Origin: Tretioscincus oriximinensis
Taxonomy: Eukaryota > Chordata > Lepidosauria > Squamata > Gymnophthalmidae
Assembly: GCA_022410635.1 (NCBI GenBank)
Contig: JAJVDF010000218.1
Span: 999,208-1,063,207 of the forward strand
Length of the DNA: 64,000 nucleotides
Reading direction: 5' to 3'
Within the stretch, counting starts at the first letter, position 1, and each line of letters begins with the position of its first letter. The notes under the pieces are model-generated. The model did not search any database and was not told the origin of the DNA. It worked only from the letters and a program-made list of their open reading frames with translations. The translations under genes and the position numbers were made by a program. Shown here one piece after another: positions 1 through 64,000 of this stretch.

Positions 1-576
1 CTGCAACATTGCTTTGGGACCAACTTCATGGAGTTCATATGCCTGCTCCTTCCACTTTTTGTGTGTGTGTGTTTTTGGCAAATAATTCCCTGCAATATAT
101 TTTTTATGAATTATATTGGTGGGCTATCTGGAGGTCCAATCACAGTGTCAAAAGTTGTTGGTATATTTACAGTTCTGGCAGCTTCTTTAGTTTAGGTGAA
201 CTGAAGAACAAATAAAAAATGCTTTTGACCCACAAGTGTGCAACTGATCATCATTTAAAAATTCAATGACATGCTCCAAATTTTTGCAAATTTAATTTAG
301 CAATTTTTGTTTAAACGTTTCACTGCTCCAATTGTTTCACTTTTGATTTGAAAACGAACATTTGCAATAAGAGAACAAAGTTTCCCAATCACAAAATTAA
401 TGGTAAGAAATTGAATAAACATCAGAATTTTCACTTTCGGTGACTAGAGAGTGAAAGGACAAAACTAATGGTATCTTGATCAATATTTTTAGATTTTACT
501 GTATATTGAAACATTGAAGATATTAGTTATTCTGTCCTTGAATGATTTTCTTTTATCTGTTCGGGGAATTATCCAG

Positions 577-55109
<54,533 letters not shown>

Positions 55110-58100
55110 GATGCTCCAGTGCAACATCTCAATCTTGTTCGTCTTGGCATAGTTGGCAAGGGCTGCAACAGTCTTTGTTGTTTCCATAGTACATAAATAA
55201 ATGTTAGCACTCATAACGTGGAGTCTCCAGTCTATCCATTTTGGAAAGCGAGAGTTGTGTTGGTCACACTGCTTATGCTTCTCTTTAAAATTATTTTTAA
55301 GAATGTCATCTANTAATTGAAATTCTTCTTCCAAAACCACATATAACAATGACTTAATTTCCTATTAATATAGAGAGGCCTGAAAAAAATGAAGTAATGC
55401 TGCTAGTTTGGGATATGGAATAAGTATAAATCAACTAATTGGAGGGAAATTGGGCAGAATCCACTCACGGTTTGCAGAAAAATAACTCAGAAAAAAAGAG
55501 AATGGGCCAGACCATTCTTGATTTTTTGTTTGCTTTTGGAAAAAAGACATCCACTGATCTCAGTAAGGGCAGCTGACCTGTGTACGCCTCTTCAAATGTA
55601 TCCTAGGCTCTAGCCATATGGAAGACCTATTAAGTCCAATTAACCTGTTTCTATATTATATGGCATTTCACGCAGTTAATAAATTACACCCTGAGAAGTT
55701 TACAAGGTAATAATTAAGAAAATAAGCGCATAAAAAGGGCAGCATCTCACCTTACTATATAAAAAAGAACATACAAAGAATGACACTTCTTTTAGTTTTT
55801 AAAATAAAATTCTTTTAATAGTTTCCATTTAATACATTTAGGTGCTGTTAGTAAATCAGCATTATTCTGGGCAGCATGAACATTAATCCATTTGAAAGAT
55901 TCAAAGTTTCTAAGAACAATTGCTGGCCTGAGGTGGCCCACACTTCGGCCAAGGTCAGTTTCATTTCTTTAGTGATCACAAATTCAAAACAAACCACAAC
56001 AGCCATTAAGTGACCTCCGCAGTTCTTCAGACGTATTTAAGCATCACTTCTCACTACCANTTCTTGAAAGAGTTTGTGTTTAATCCAAGCACATCACTGC
56101 AGTCTCTAAATGTTTGTGGAGAGGTTTGCATAGGAGAAGCTGTGGTAGATGATCTCTCAAACATGCAAATTCCTGGAGGGCACTACGAGGCAGACAGTGC
56201 AATCCAAGCCAAAAATCTAAACTTGAACTTCATGGAATTGCCTTCAGCCAGCATGGAGAACCCAATTCCTCCTCTGACGTTCTTAGATGTCAACCCCCAT
56301 CATAACCCAGTGACAAACAGGCAGGACATATCAGCCTCACATAAGCGATCGGTGTAGGGTTTTCAACAATGGTCTTTAATGTGTTCTCTGCAAATTTGGA
56401 CAAGTGCTGTTTGGATATGGAAGTTGAAACGATTCAAAAGGTGTCCAACTTCGTTTGAGCCTTTCTGTTTATTGTGAAGCATTATAGTACTACATTTACA
56501 AAATCAGCATACAAATATAACTTAGAACCTGGCTGAAGAATTCAGAGAAAGATAAAGTTGAAAGGAAAATCTTAGAACCAAAAGGCATCAGAATTATCAC
56601 CCTGACACTTTATGGAACAACATGCCTTAGGAGAAGAAGACATAAGTTATTTATGCTCGGAAAACTTTTTCAGGCACATNGGCTAAAAGGTTCTGTTCAG
56701 CAGGTACATGATTTGCTCTCAAGTTTCCATTCTAATGTCTAAAAAGCCACAAGATGTTAAGACAAATGCATTTAGCTTTAAATAAAGTGCAATTTTGTTT
56801 TCTCAACAGATGCACAACCTATTGAATTCTTAAAATACAAGCGCAATCACTCCTGGGTGTAAAAGAATCCTACTATTGTATTAGAAAGGGGAGACCTCAG
56901 CTTCAATTTACAAAAATAATTGTATGAAAAAAAATCACTGTGCCCAAACGACTTTCAACATAGTTTCTCTTTCAAGAACTTTACCTATATGTAAGGTGTG
57001 AAGAGGTAACAAAAAGTAATTATGAAACAAAGGGAAAACAAAGAGTAATTGCTCGTCCATTTGCCTTAGGATGAGAATACACTGGACTTCAGCTCCAAGA
57101 TATAATTTGAAATAAGATCCACAGCAGAAAAGGCCAAAATGTCTTGTAAAAGAATGTATTCTGCTAAACATAAAGTATTTCAGAATTCTAAGCACCCACA
57201 ATGTTAAGCCGAATTCAGGAGAGGGACCGCTTATCTGTGATCTGAAGTGCTTAGCAGAATATTGCACTGAATGATTTATTTTAAAAGGCTTCAGACTTTA
57301 ATTTTGTTCCAAGTGACTTGTTCAAATGCTGCCAGTTAGAAAAGGATCTGCTAAATGAAAAATCTGAAAACTTCCAAGGTGAAGTGTTTAATAAATGTAT
57401 AAATAAGAATTGACACTACATGTCTGGAACAAAAAAGTATTGCTAAAAAGGTATTATATTTAGCCAGTACCGTTAGTTCCTTTAGTGGCAGATTAATGCA
57501 ACTCTAATTCAAGAATCAATTATATGTTCACCCAAAGCATAACTGGGGAAGGAAACGTTCAACTTACATTGTTTATTAACAAAATTGTCAGGCCACAATA
57601 CCTTGGGGGTGGGGGGGGGGGGGGGAGTCAATTAGGCTCTTAGGCTAATCCCGTCATCATTATGTACTTCTGTTCCAGATGACAAAATCAGTTGGAAACA
57701 TGAGATTTTCTTAGAACAAGAATAATATTTCTGAATGCATTAGCACAAGACAAACAGGAGTTTTTTATGCATATTCCTAGAAAAATATTGCAAAGCCAAT
57801 TACCGAGCAATTCAGAAAGTTATTCTCTCCAAGAATGTTAAAAAAACCCTCCCCACGCACGAATCAAAATTCCAAATTCTATTGCAAAGGAACAATCTTT
57901 CTTAGGGGGATAAAACCCTTTAAGGATGACACAAGTGTGGCTGGTGTGCAATTGGTGCATCCACCAAATGGCGTATTCTGGACAACCAGGAAATTGTCTA
58001 CAATTTGAACAGCTGATTTTGGTAACCAGGAGAAAAAGTCACAGCTAATCACTGCACATCTGAAGGAATTCGTTCTTCTAAGTTCACATGGTTTTCATCA

Positions 58101-58362
58101 CAATGAACAGATGAAGACAAGGCTTTCTGCAGACAACTTCTTAGAGAACATAGCATCCCTGAAAACGTCGCCTTGGAAGTTGGTAAAATCTCAGTCTTCA
58201 AAAAGAGTGTTGGTGGGGAAATAGGTGGAAGAGTTAGGCAGAAATCTTTAGCATGGTAACATTCCATGGTTCCAAACTTGTGCACACAGCATATCCCTGA
58301 AAATCCATTGTCTGCAACAATCCCTCTGAAGTACAGTCCACTGGAAACCAGAGCCAGAAGAA
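55110..58362. other. Convergent 3' region between MYH7B and TRPC4AP
   Basis: I see no recognised coding exon here. The left part is the MYH7B 3' UTR. The right part should be TRPC4AP 3' UTR. On the minus strand, AATAAA hexamers occur at 57572-57577, 57275-57280 and 56468-56473, so the UTR could be about 0.8 to 1.9 kb; the sequence does not decide. A poly-G run sits at about 57606-57625. I noticed no CR1 or SINE insertions, unlike the introns. Confidence 0.6.
55196..55201 (+). terminator. MYH7B poly(A) signal candidate
   Basis: AATAAA lies 87 bases after the TAA, within the sequence acataaataaatg. It is the first canonical hexamer after the stop, so the 3' UTR is probably short. Confidence 0.6.
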
Positions 58363-58500
58363 TTACTCCTCAGTGAAGTCTCTATCAACGTCCATGTATG
58401 CTTCGTCAATGTAGCTGACTATGGCACAAGGTGATGTTCGGTCTGGGCTAAGCAGTATAGATACAGTCTCTTTCCAGTAGGAAAAACTAATACATGAACT
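58363..58500 (-). CDS. TRPC4AP: TRPC4AP exon h, terminal
   Basis: 138 nt in phase 0, reading SSCISFSYWKETVSILLSPD and on to AIVSYIDEAYMDVDRDFTEE, then TAA. The intron upstream is 58501-59362 and includes a short (CCA)n run near 58995. Confidence 0.95.
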   Translation of the reverse strand, partial: SSCISFSYWKETVSILLSPDRTSPCAIVSYIDEAYMDVDRDFTEE

Positions 58501-61500
58501 CTATTAGAGAGGGAAAAAAGGGAAATTTAGGCTAGAGAACATCTAGGAGAATCAATATATTCTTTAAAGTAATTTACCAGGCAGTATCGTCAGCACAAAG
58601 TGCAAAGGATTACACAAAACACAAAATAATACGACTCAAAGTAGGGGAAGGAAAATTTAACCAGAGATACAGAATTACCCTATGCAACTTAAAGGCTCTG
58701 CTAATCTTTGCATGCATAGATATCATGGAAGGAAGCTGCTTCCACAGTAGACACACTTCTTAATTTAAGCTTCACACTACAAGACACACTTAAGCTTCAT
58801 TCTTAATTAGATGTCTCAAACAATAAACATTGGATTTAACCCCCTCCTAATGCAAGAAAAGTAGATTCTGCTATTTAAATTTCTATTATAATGAAAACAT
58901 GAATCAATCTATATTTTTTAGTTAAAGCAGCACAATCTCCATGGAAAATAATCAATGCAATTTAGGCCTCTCGGTGCAAAATTATGGATCTCCCCACCAC
59001 CACCACCACCACCACAATGCAGCAGTTCAGCTAGAAATAAATTACTCTAGGAAGGTTCCTAGGATGGGCAATTTAAATAGTACAGGATTATTTTTCAAAC
59101 AATGCGCTGTTTGTTTTCACTGTTGAAAAGTAACTGTAAAAAGTAAAGGACTAAGTTAGATATATGGAAAATCCTATTAACAGCCAATTCTTCTATTTTC
59201 TCATTATCAAAATACTGCACACACATTCATCTTGCCAGTGTGTCACTTGTACCATGATTTGACCAGGGCATTTTTATTCCCCTGAAATCTCTACCTCTTC
59301 ATTTAAACACAAGCATAAAATTCCAAAAGGACATGCCAAAGTGGTTAAAACGGTTGCCATACGTTTTCTAAGCAGGTGCTATCTTTATCCTTGTTGAGGT
59401 AATGCTGCTGCCAGAAACGGAGGAGACTGTGAAAATTGTTCAGAATGAAGCCAGGATACTTCTTTGTGTATTCCATCTCTTGGAGAGTCCGCAAGTAAAA
59501 AGGCAACTTTTCCTTCCGCCGTGCCAACATTAAGATAACTAGACTTGTGTTCAGACAACTGACATTTTCCTAGAGGGAAAACACAAGTGCAAACCCAAGT
59601 GAGCAGATGTTCCCATATTAAAGGACATAAGATCCCTTTAACAATTAAAATGTTTAAACATGACCTCGACATCACCTCTTACCTGCGTAAGTGTCTGAAC
59701 ATGAATAATATTGATGAGTCGGAAGAGAAAGGACATCCTCATGGACATCTGTGACATGTATGATAACAGGCGGCACTCGGACAAAACTTCAGCAACTGCA
59801 GGAGACAAGGCAGGTTAGGGTTTAAAGGCTTGACCAGAAAATGAATCTGCTCCATCCACCTGTACGTGCTTGCATGCACACNTACTTAAATTGAGGAATG
59901 CAAATTTAAGGAATTAAAATTACTGTCAACATTCACACTGAAATAACTAAATAAACTGTTTGCATCTAATGTTGCAGAGTTTAATAACAGAATTGAACCA
60001 ATTCAATAGTGCAAATTTAGAAATCAACACGGAAGTACAAGCAATAAAAATCCAGGCTGGAAGAAACCACACAGAGTTATGTGGAGGCCATGACGGTACT
60101 ATGTACCTAACAAAGAAATGGGCAGTTCCATAAAAGGCTTGATAACCCACTCCCATAAGGGTGCCTTGATATTTATATACCAAGTTACTTTACAGGGAAA
60201 GAATATAAGTCTTTTAATTGTCTTTTTTCTTACTAAATACTGGATTACATTCACATTAGCATTAGGTTTCAATGCTTTCTACTGTACCCCCTTTCTGAAT
60301 ATATTCAATTTTGAAACATGCACTTGTTTATGTCTTTCAAATATCTCTTCAGCTGCAGAAAATAATCATACAGTTACCTTTAATATCTGACTGACTTTCA
60401 AATCTATCCAGAGATAATGTAATACAACGAACTAGCATGTTGGAATCAACCAGGGAACTATTGATTTGATTCAAAAATATCTGAAACTAAAAGAAATAGT
60501 AATTAGGCTCTGTTTGGTTACAGTGTAATAGAAAACTGATGCTTGTTCTATTCATATTATGTGATTTCAGTTACCTTTTCATCTGTATTGATGTATTTAT
60601 TGAACCGCTTGAAAGCATCTATGTTGAATTTCATCAGTTCTCCCAGAAGATCAAAATAACTCTGAAGTACATCTCGTGACTTGCATTCACTGTCTACAAT
60701 GCAGTACAGAATATGCTGTCAAGGAGAAAGATGTCCCTGTTAATGTATGACAACCTCAGCACCTCTGGCTTTGACTTCTTAGACTGCTACAAGGAAAGGT
60801 TATGATTGGACAATGAATTAAGGATGATTCCACATTGGGAGGTGTCCTGGACCAACAAGCATGCTAAGAGCCTTCTAAGGGAGGCCCTATCAATACAGAA
60901 TCACTCCTTGCAACTTACTGCTTGCAACTGTAATTTCAAAGTTAGGAAACTAAACCCAAAAAATCTTCATTTAAAAAGCAACAACAACACTAAACTACAA
61001 TACAGCAGCCAACACAATTATTCTGTTTTTGAGAAAATCAGTGGCTCACCTCATAACAAACTGGAAGCATATTTAACAAACAGAGAGTCAAATTACCTCT
61101 AGGAGTCCTCTCTTTAACAGGAACATCTGATCTGCATAAGAAGTAGCACCACGTAAGAAACTTTCAACTGCCCTTGCTTGCCAAAACCTGAAGAATAAAA
61201 TAAAACCAGAAGTACATTAGAGAAAGAACAACTGCTATATTTTAAAGCTGAACTGCAAACAAAATATTCTTATCTTCAAACTTGTGTAATATATAACTGG
61301 TTGGGAAAGTTTTATTTGGAAGCTTTGTTACTTTTGGGACAACTGAATAAAGTCTGAGTCAATAATGACTGTCCAGATGTGAAATTCTTGGGATAGCTAA
61401 TGTGGATCTTGACATTTAAGACATAATGCAGTGTGTAAGTGCAGTTCTGCTTAAGATTTGTACAGCCGTGTTCTGGACCAGGTGCAACTGCCAAACCAAT

Positions 61501-63092
61501 TTCACATAAAACCCCCGCACAAACACTGCAGAGATCCAGGCTGGCATTTGGAAGCCAGGCTCTTCCACATGAAAAAGGGGGATCTGCTATAGCCGATAAA
61601 GCTGATCCTAATTATTCAGAGTCATTGAAGCCACAGGTAGTAACAGCCTGCAAATCTTTCAAGGACAGGTCTGAAACTGGATCTGGAAAGACTAGCAAGG
61701 GGGGCTGAAAAAGGGGAGCCTGCAGGCTTCGCAGAAGGTGAGCTCAATATCTTACCCTCTGGGATGCCAGCGGGAATCCCCCTTTCAGGTGTTATTTTTG
61801 GGCCCGAAGATAAAGCTTGAAAGTAAGACTTGAAAAGGGGGAAGCTGGTTTCTTCCTTCTCCCTCTTATGGGACATCCACTAATGTGGTGGTACCCTTGA
61901 GAGCCCCACTCTGCTTTTTGAATGTTATCAGGCTGTATGGTGATGAGGAACTCAGAGGCAACAACACAGCAAGAGCTGCTGATTTACCTGCAATCAGCCA
62001 GAGGAGACAAATTCAAACAGCACTGAAGTTAAGCTAAATTATCATTCTCCCCAATCCCCTAAAATTGCATCCAGGAGTCATCTCTGATGACAGCAGACAG
62101 TGAACTGCTCCTTCTCTAACTTTGAAGGCTTAGATTTTTCTATAGCACAACACTCTGCTTCATATCATAGCATGTCAGATAGCTTACCTGAATGATGATT
62201 CTGCTGGTTCCTTCTTCATAACTTGAAGCAACCTGGTTAGTAACCCTCGTTTTCCATCACAGACTAAACTTCTACAATTTTGGAAGAATTTACAGTAANT
62301 CAGTTGTTGCAGAATGGAATAATGATGAAAAGAATTGGCAATTTCCTCTCCAGCCTTAATACTGTACAGTCATGGCATTCTAACATTCAGTTCTTCATAG
62401 CAATAGTCAAATACGGTCATCTCTTGTATAATACTATAATCTGATTTCCACAGGCCACGTTGTAGCACACATCATGCTACACAGATTAACTGTCATTTCC
62501 AGACAACTGGACATCAGTGCAAACATGGAATCTCAACTAACTAATGTTAAGTCAGTGTTATTCTAGAAATAAAATGTTTATCAATAGCAATGTTTAACTG
62601 AGTTCAAATCAAGTATTACTAAAGTTGCCAAGATTGCATTTCACACCCACATTGTACAAGCCAAAATTGCATAAAGATAAATTTGTCAATCCTATATTAG
62701 AAGTTCGGCCCAAACATATTTTTTTCCCAGAGTGATAAACAAAGTAAATGCAGAAATTGGGCCTGTAACTAATCCTTTTTGGCAAACTATTTATTTTAAT
62801 TTAAGGTTTAAAACAAAAGGCAACAATACTTTGCCAGGAAATATCCAACTTTATGAGATCCTAAGTATGGAGTTCTCCACTTTTCTGCAACCCCCAACTA
62901 CCTCCTTTTCCACTTTCTAGAAAACAATAATATGTAATTAGGAGCAGCTGTAGTAAAGGAAGACCTTAAAATGCACGTGTTTCTCTTTACCTGTCTGTGT
63001 TGACCACTGCCTCTACCTCAGGGATGTTGGCTTTGAGGGAGATGGCACTCAGTTCATTAAGCTCTTGGCTATTTAAAAGCAGATACTTGTTC
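58363..63092 (-). CDS. TRPC4AP: TRPC4AP (TRUSS), last eight coding exons
   Basis: This is the C-terminal 327 codons of TRPC4-associated protein. The family protein is about 800 residues. It acts as a substrate receptor of the CUL4-DDB1 ubiquitin ligase, with MYC and TSC2 as reported targets, and as a scaffold for TNF receptor 1 and TRPC channels. Seen: eight exons on the minus strand with GT-AG borders and matching phases (985 nt: one base finishing a codon, then 328 codons including TAA). The protein runs from NKYLLLNSQELNELSAISLK through FWQARAVESFLRGATSYADQ and HILYCIVDSECKSRDVLQSY to DVDRDFTEE at the C-terminus. I recognise these near-identical stretches from mammalian TRPC4AP. Upstream exons lie to the right of the window. 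The tail-to-tail arrangement with MYH7B matches human chromosome 20. Confidence 0.95.
59363..59569 (-). CDS. TRPC4AP: TRPC4AP exon g
   Basis: 207 nt in phase 0, reading ENVSCLNTSLVILMLARRKE and on to NFHSLLRFWQQHYLNKDKDS, ending TCLEN. The acceptor is ccctctag and the donor gtatgg. Confidence 0.95.
59683..59795 (-). CDS. TRPC4AP: TRPC4AP exon f
   Basis: 113 nt: two bases finishing a Val codon, then AEVLSECRLLSYMSQMSMRM and on to FLFRLINIIHVQTLTQ. The acceptor is tcctgcag and the donor gtaaga. Confidence 0.95.
60378..60486 (-). CDS. TRPC4AP: TRPC4AP exon e
   Basis: 109 nt reading FQIFLNQINSSLVDSNMLVR and on to LDRFESQSDIK. Two acceptor AGs lie six bases apart. I chose the upstream one because it keeps the Phe-Gln found in the mammalian protein. 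The donor is gtaact. Confidence 0.93.
60575..60715 (-). CDS. TRPC4AP: TRPC4AP exon d
   Basis: 141 nt in phase 0, reading HILYCIVDSECKSRDVLQSY and on to AFKRFNKYINTDEK. The acceptor is ctccttgacag and the donor gtaact. Confidence 0.95.
61097..61187 (-). CDS. TRPC4AP: TRPC4AP exon c
   Basis: 91 nt reading FWQARAVESFLRGATSYADQ and ending MFLLKRGLLE. The donor is gtaatt. The intron before it (61188-62187) includes a more GC-rich segment near 61440-61900 that may be old repeat, but I cannot name it. Confidence 0.95.
62188..62271 (-). CDS. TRPC4AP: TRPC4AP exon b
   Basis: 84 nt reading SLVCDGKRGLLTRLLQVMKK and ending EPAESSF. Phases match both neighbours (split Arg codons on each side). The donor is gtaagc. 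Confidence 0.94.
62991..63092 (-). CDS. TRPC4AP: TRPC4AP exon a (first in window)
   Basis: 102 nt: one base finishing a codon, then NKYLLLNSQELNELSAISLK and on to IPEVEAVVNTD, leaving two bases of an Arg codon. The donor is gtaaag. No upstream exon is recognised in 63093-64000, which I take as intron. Confidence 0.93.
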
Positions 63093-64000
63093 CTAAATTT
63101 AAATACACATATATATATGTTAATACAGCCTGGAATAGTACTCCACAAAACCGTGTAACTGATTTTGTGTTTGATGGTTTGTTTTATGGAATTCACACAC
63201 ACACAAAAACCCTATATAAGAGATATTCATAGAATGGGGATCCCTCACTTTCAGACCTGCAAGTCCTTTCCTCCTTTTTCTAAGTTAAGAGTCCCTTCGT
63301 CAATCTCTCTTTTCCTTGGAATACATTTTGGTATTATGCTCTACAAATACATTTAGACTAATAATAATGTCCGAGTCTAGCTATACATTGCCTAGTGACC
63401 AAGTGGGTTTTACACACTCTGAAACAGAACTATTAACTGAAACTTCTTCTCCAAATCCTTTGTGGCATTGTCACCCACAAGCTACAACTAAATGTCATTT
63501 AAACTGAATAAAATGTAAATCCTTTAAAGAATAAAGTATAAAGTTTGGGTTAGGGATAAAATCAATGCACATAATTTACCATAAAGGTAACTGTGCAGTG
63601 CAGGGCAAGTCCTGCACNTAATAAACCGCCATGTCTGAGGGGAATAGAAGTGATGGGAAAGCTGAGAAGACACTTCATCAGCTCTTAATAATGGCCTGAA
63701 CTTACGAGGAATTATTGAACTTTCATGTATAGCAACTGCATTTTGTTACATAAATAAATGCAAATCATTAATAAATGATTCTGCTTGCATCTCAAATTAT
63801 TTATGCACTAGTCATTAAGCCTGCAAATATGTGCGTAGGCTACCTTGATGGGCAGTCTGGGAGGCAGTATCAGCCTCCTGTGGTTGGGGCTGGGCANCAT
63901 GGGCCTGTTGGCGGTCTCCAGCGGTTGGGGCCGAGGCAGGTCGAAGCAAGCAATAGGTTTTATATAAAATGATGGGAGTTTTGTTTGAACATCACAGCAG

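Noticed and set aside
60475..60480. Downstream acceptor as the start of TRPC4AP exon e
   Set aside because: It would drop Phe-Gln, which the mammalian protein keeps; the AG six bases upstream was preferred.
61439..61876. Open frames on both strands in a TRPC4AP intron
   Set aside because: There are no splice borders fitting TRPC4AP phases and no recognised protein; probably old repeat.
63690..63735. Possible 32-nt TRPC4AP exon with a gtaagt donor on the minus strand
   Set aside because: Its end phase would not give the Arg codon expected before NKYLLL, and the peptide is not recognised.

Overview
This 64 kb window is vertebrate nuclear DNA, most likely from a squamate reptile. Its genes have many short GT-AG exons spread over long AT-rich introns. 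The introns carry lizard-type repeats: a Sauria-SINE-like copy, tRNA-derived SINEs, CR1-type LINE 3' ends with octamer tails, and small hAT-like inverted-repeat elements. The species cannot be read from the sequence. Scattered single N bases look like masked ambiguous sites.

Positions 577-55109 (+) hold nearly all of a sarcomeric-type myosin heavy chain gene, called MYH7B. I traced 41 coding exons by splice sites, reading phase and protein similarity. They join in frame into 1909 codons plus a stop. The exon(s) for roughly the first 30 residues and the promoter lie to the left of the window. The motor domain (P-loop, switch I, switch II, loop 2, reactive-thiol region) is in exons 1-21, the neck in exons 21-22, and the coiled-coil rod in exons 22-41. 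The intron at 25752-27930 contains miR-499, the muscle microRNA hosted by MYH7B in other vertebrates, which confirms the gene's identity.

Positions 58363-63092 (-) hold the last eight coding exons (327 codons plus stop) of TRPC4AP (TRUSS), a CUL4-DDB1 ubiquitin-ligase adaptor. MYH7B and TRPC4AP are tail to tail about 3.25 kb apart, the same order as on human chromosome 20. The gap holds the MYH7B 3' UTR, with an AATAAA 87 bases after the stop, and presumably the TRPC4AP 3' UTR.

The rest is intron. It holds repeats of several ages: a non-autonomous hAT-like element nested in a CR1 copy with an exact 8-bp target duplication, a second copy elsewhere with its own exact duplication, other foldback elements, a near-perfect 84-bp palindrome beside an L1-type reverse-transcriptase fragment, and a family of short foldback elements with at least five copies. 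I found no sign of a wholly new system. The best leads are a P-loop exon whose skipping would truncate MYH7B while leaving miR-499 intact, exon boundaries that differ from the usual muscle myosin pattern, and the young hAT-like elements.
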